Of a DNA stretch of 8,886 nt, positions 7,544 through 8,886 are shown piece after piece. Below the pieces are notes generated by a model. The model was given only the letters and a program-made list of their open reading frames with translations. It was not told the origin of the DNA and ran no database searches. The stretch lies in assembly GCA_026421135.1 (NCBI GenBank), contig JAPKCR010000055.1:1-8886 (forward strand), read 5' to 3'. The translations under genes were made by a program, and so were the position numbers. Within the stretch, counting starts at the first letter, position 1. Every line of letters starts with the position of its first letter. Source of the DNA: Sulfitobacter sp. (GTDB taxonomy: Bacteria > Pseudomonadota > Alphaproteobacteria > Rhodobacterales > Rhodobacteraceae).

Positions 7544-8374
7544 TCACTTGACCGCTCCGAATGTAAGGCCGCGCACCAGCTGTTTCTGGCTGAACCAGCC
7601 CATGATCAGGATCGGTGCGATGGCCATCATCGAGGCCGCAGACAGTTTGGCGTAAAACAGACCCTCGGGGGCCGAGAAGCTGGCGATGAACGCAGTCAAT
7701 GGGGCGGCGTTTACAGTGGTCAGAATGATCGTCCAAAAGGCCTCGTTCCACGCCAGAATGATGTTAAGCAATATGGTGGATGCAATGCCCGGCAGCGCCA
7801 TTGGCGTCAGCACATAGATGATCTCGGACCGCAGCCCGGCCCCATCCATGCGCGCCGCCTCGAGGATCTCGCCCGGGATTTCCCGGAAGTACGTGTACAG
7901 CATCCAGACAATGATCGGCAGGTTGATCAGCATCAGCACCACGATCAGCAAGATGCGGCTATCCATGACGCCCAGCCATTTCGCCAGCAGGACCAGCGGA
8001 TACAGAACGCCAACTGCGGGCAGCATCTTGGTCGACAACATCCACAGCAAAATATCCTTGGTCTTGCGACCGGGAACGAAAGCCATCGCCCACGCTGCAG
8101 GCACAGCGATCAAGATACCCAGCAACGTCGATCCCACTGCGATGATGATCGAGTTCATCAACGCCTTTGGATAGTTCGACCGTTCCTGAACGGCTGCATA
8201 GTTTTCAAGCGTCCAGTCAAAGAACAACCAGACGGGCGGATCGGAAATCGCAGCGGCTTCGGTCTTGAACGATGTCAGAAATGTCCAAAGGATCGGAAAG
8301 AACATCGTCAGACCAAACGCCCAAGCGAGAGCGGTCCACATGATCTTTTTCTGGGGAGTAATAGCGCGTGACAT
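7544..8374 (-). CDS. smoG: Polyol ABC transporter permease (MalG type)
   Basis: An inner-membrane permease of the BPD_transp_1 (MalG) family, 276 residues, forming half of the sorbitol/mannitol channel. About six hydrophobic segments are visible, the first at about residues 12-33 ([18 protein letters not shown]). The EAA loop that docks on SmoK reads [17 protein letters not shown], followed by [10 protein letters not shown]. The C-terminus [16 protein letters not shown] is typical for this transporter group. I chose the ATG at 8374 ([10 protein letters not shown]), which has AAGGAGAG just upstream; an in-frame start at 8413 would add 13 residues and overlap smoF. With this start, 16 nt separate it from the smoF stop. 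The gene is intact. Substrate specificity is inferred from smoS and mtlK in the same unit. Confidence 0.94.
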   Translation of the reverse strand: MSRAITPQKKIMWTALAWAFGLTMFFPILWTFLTSFKTEAAAISDPPVWLFFDWTLENYAAVQERSNYPKALMNSIIIAVGSTLLGILIAVPAAWAMAFVPGRKTKDILLWMLSTKMLPAVGVLYPLVLLAKWLGVMDSRILLIVVLMLINLPIIVWMLYTYFREIPGEILEAARMDGAGLRSEIIYVLTPMALPGIASTILLNIILAWNEAFWTIILTTVNAAPLTAFIASFSAPEGLFYAKLSAASMMAIAPILIMGWFSQKQLVRGLTFGAVK

Positions 8375-8390
8375 AGAGCTCTCCTTTTCC

Positions 8391-8886
8391 TCAGTTATCG
8401 AGGTTTTTGCCAACGATCCGCATCAGGAAGATCGCGACGATGTTGGCAAGGATGACGGCGACGATACCACCTGCGGACCCAAGACCGATGTTCTGGCTTT
8501 CAAGCACGCGCTGATACACAAGATAGGTCAGTGTGCGGGTGCCGAACGCGCCGTTGGTGGTGACAAAGATTTCGGCAAAGATCGACAAAAGAAAGATCGT
8601 CTGGATCAAGATCACAACGGTGATGGCACGGCTGAGATGGGGCAGAATGATAAACCGGAACCGCGAAATTGCAGGGGCACCGTCCATCTCGGCGGCCTCA
8701 AGCTGTTCACTGTCCAAAGATTGCACAGCAGTCAGCAAGATCAGTGTCGCAAAGGGCAACCACTGCCAGGCTACAATGATGATGATCGAGAAAAGCGGTG
8801 CCTGGCTGAGAAAGTCAAAGGGCTGCAGGCCAAAGAATTTGTACCCGTAAGAAAACAATCCGTTGTCGACGTTGAAGAACATGTTC
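8391..8886 (-). CDS. smoF: Polyol ABC transporter permease (MalF type), C-terminal part, cut by right edge
   Basis: The last 165 or so residues of an inner-membrane permease of the BPD_transp_1 (MalF/UgpA) family, partner of SmoG. The reading frame is open to the window edge (an N codon precedes MFFNVDNG), so that methionine is internal, not the start. Three strong membrane segments are visible, beginning with LFSIIIIVAWQWLPFATLIL and ending with IVAVILANIVAIFLMRIVG. The EAA loop reads EQLEAAEMDGAPAISRFRFI, followed by ILPHL, and binds the ATPase. The family is usually about 290 residues long, so close to half is missing. The order smoF-smoG-smoK-smoS-mtlK is that of the Rhodobacter polyol operon, where the binding protein smoE lies upstream. 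Confidence 0.92.
   Translation of the reverse strand, partial: NMFFNVDNGLFSYGYKFFGLQPFDFLSQAPLFSIIIIVAWQWLPFATLILLTAVQSLDSEQLEAAEMDGAPAISRFRFIILPHLSRAITVVILIQTIFLLSIFAEIFVTTNGAFGTRTLTYLVYQRVLESQNIGLGSAGGIVAVILANIVAIFLMRIVGKNLDN

Noticed and set aside
7520..8371. Long plus-strand open frame (283 codons) opposite smoG
   Set aside because: It lies wholly antisense to an intact MalG-type permease; the product is rich in His, Gln and Arg with no domain sense, as expected for a shadow frame.
8375..8413. Upstream start for smoG at 8413
   Set aside because: It would overlap the end of smoF by 23 nt, while the ATG at 8374 has a strong AAGGAG at good spacing and gives the family length.

Overview
The window looks like chromosomal DNA from an alphaproteobacterium of the Rhodobacterales (Roseobacter type). 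This rests on the gene order and protein similarity to the Rhodobacter sphaeroides polyol (smo/mtl) operon, on the BMP-type ABC transporter with its typical roseobacter sequence style, and on a moderate GC content (mid-50s % by eye, lower than in R. sphaeroides). All nine genes lie on the minus strand, so transcription runs from high to low coordinates. No plus-strand gene, RNA gene, mobile element or CRISPR array is supported. Both ends of the window cut through a gene.

Region 1 (8886 to 4177) is the downstream part of a polyol uptake and oxidation operon: smoF (C-terminal part only), smoG, smoK, smoS and mtlK. SmoF and SmoG form the membrane channel and SmoK is the ATPase. The binding protein (smoE) would lie beyond the right edge. 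Imported hexitols are oxidised by SmoS (sorbitol to fructose) and MtlK (mannitol to fructose). Spacings are short or overlapping (16 nt, 88 nt, ATGA overlap, 34 nt), so this is one transcription unit. It ends 7 nt after mtlK at a perfect palindrome that reads as a terminator.

Region 2 (4176 to 3971) is the only real intergenic stretch, 206 nt. It holds the mtlK terminator, a 16-bp imperfect palindrome close to the RutR consensus operator, and a second TTGACC half-site. No convincing -35/-10 pair could be picked out.

Region 3 (3970 to 1) is a BMP/PnrA-family ABC importer operon: a binding protein with a Tat-like signal, a double-domain ATPase, and two BPD_transp_2 permeases, the last cut by the left edge. 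The family imports nucleosides, purines or related bases. The RutR-like site upstream agrees with a nucleobase-related substrate, but the exact substrate cannot be read from the sequence.

The genes are ordinary, intact members of known families. The points most worth a second look are the RutR-like operator, the asymmetric ATP sites of the double ATPase, the Tat signal on the binding protein, and a 20-codon mini-ORF whose stop overlaps the smoK start. I see no sign of an undescribed system.
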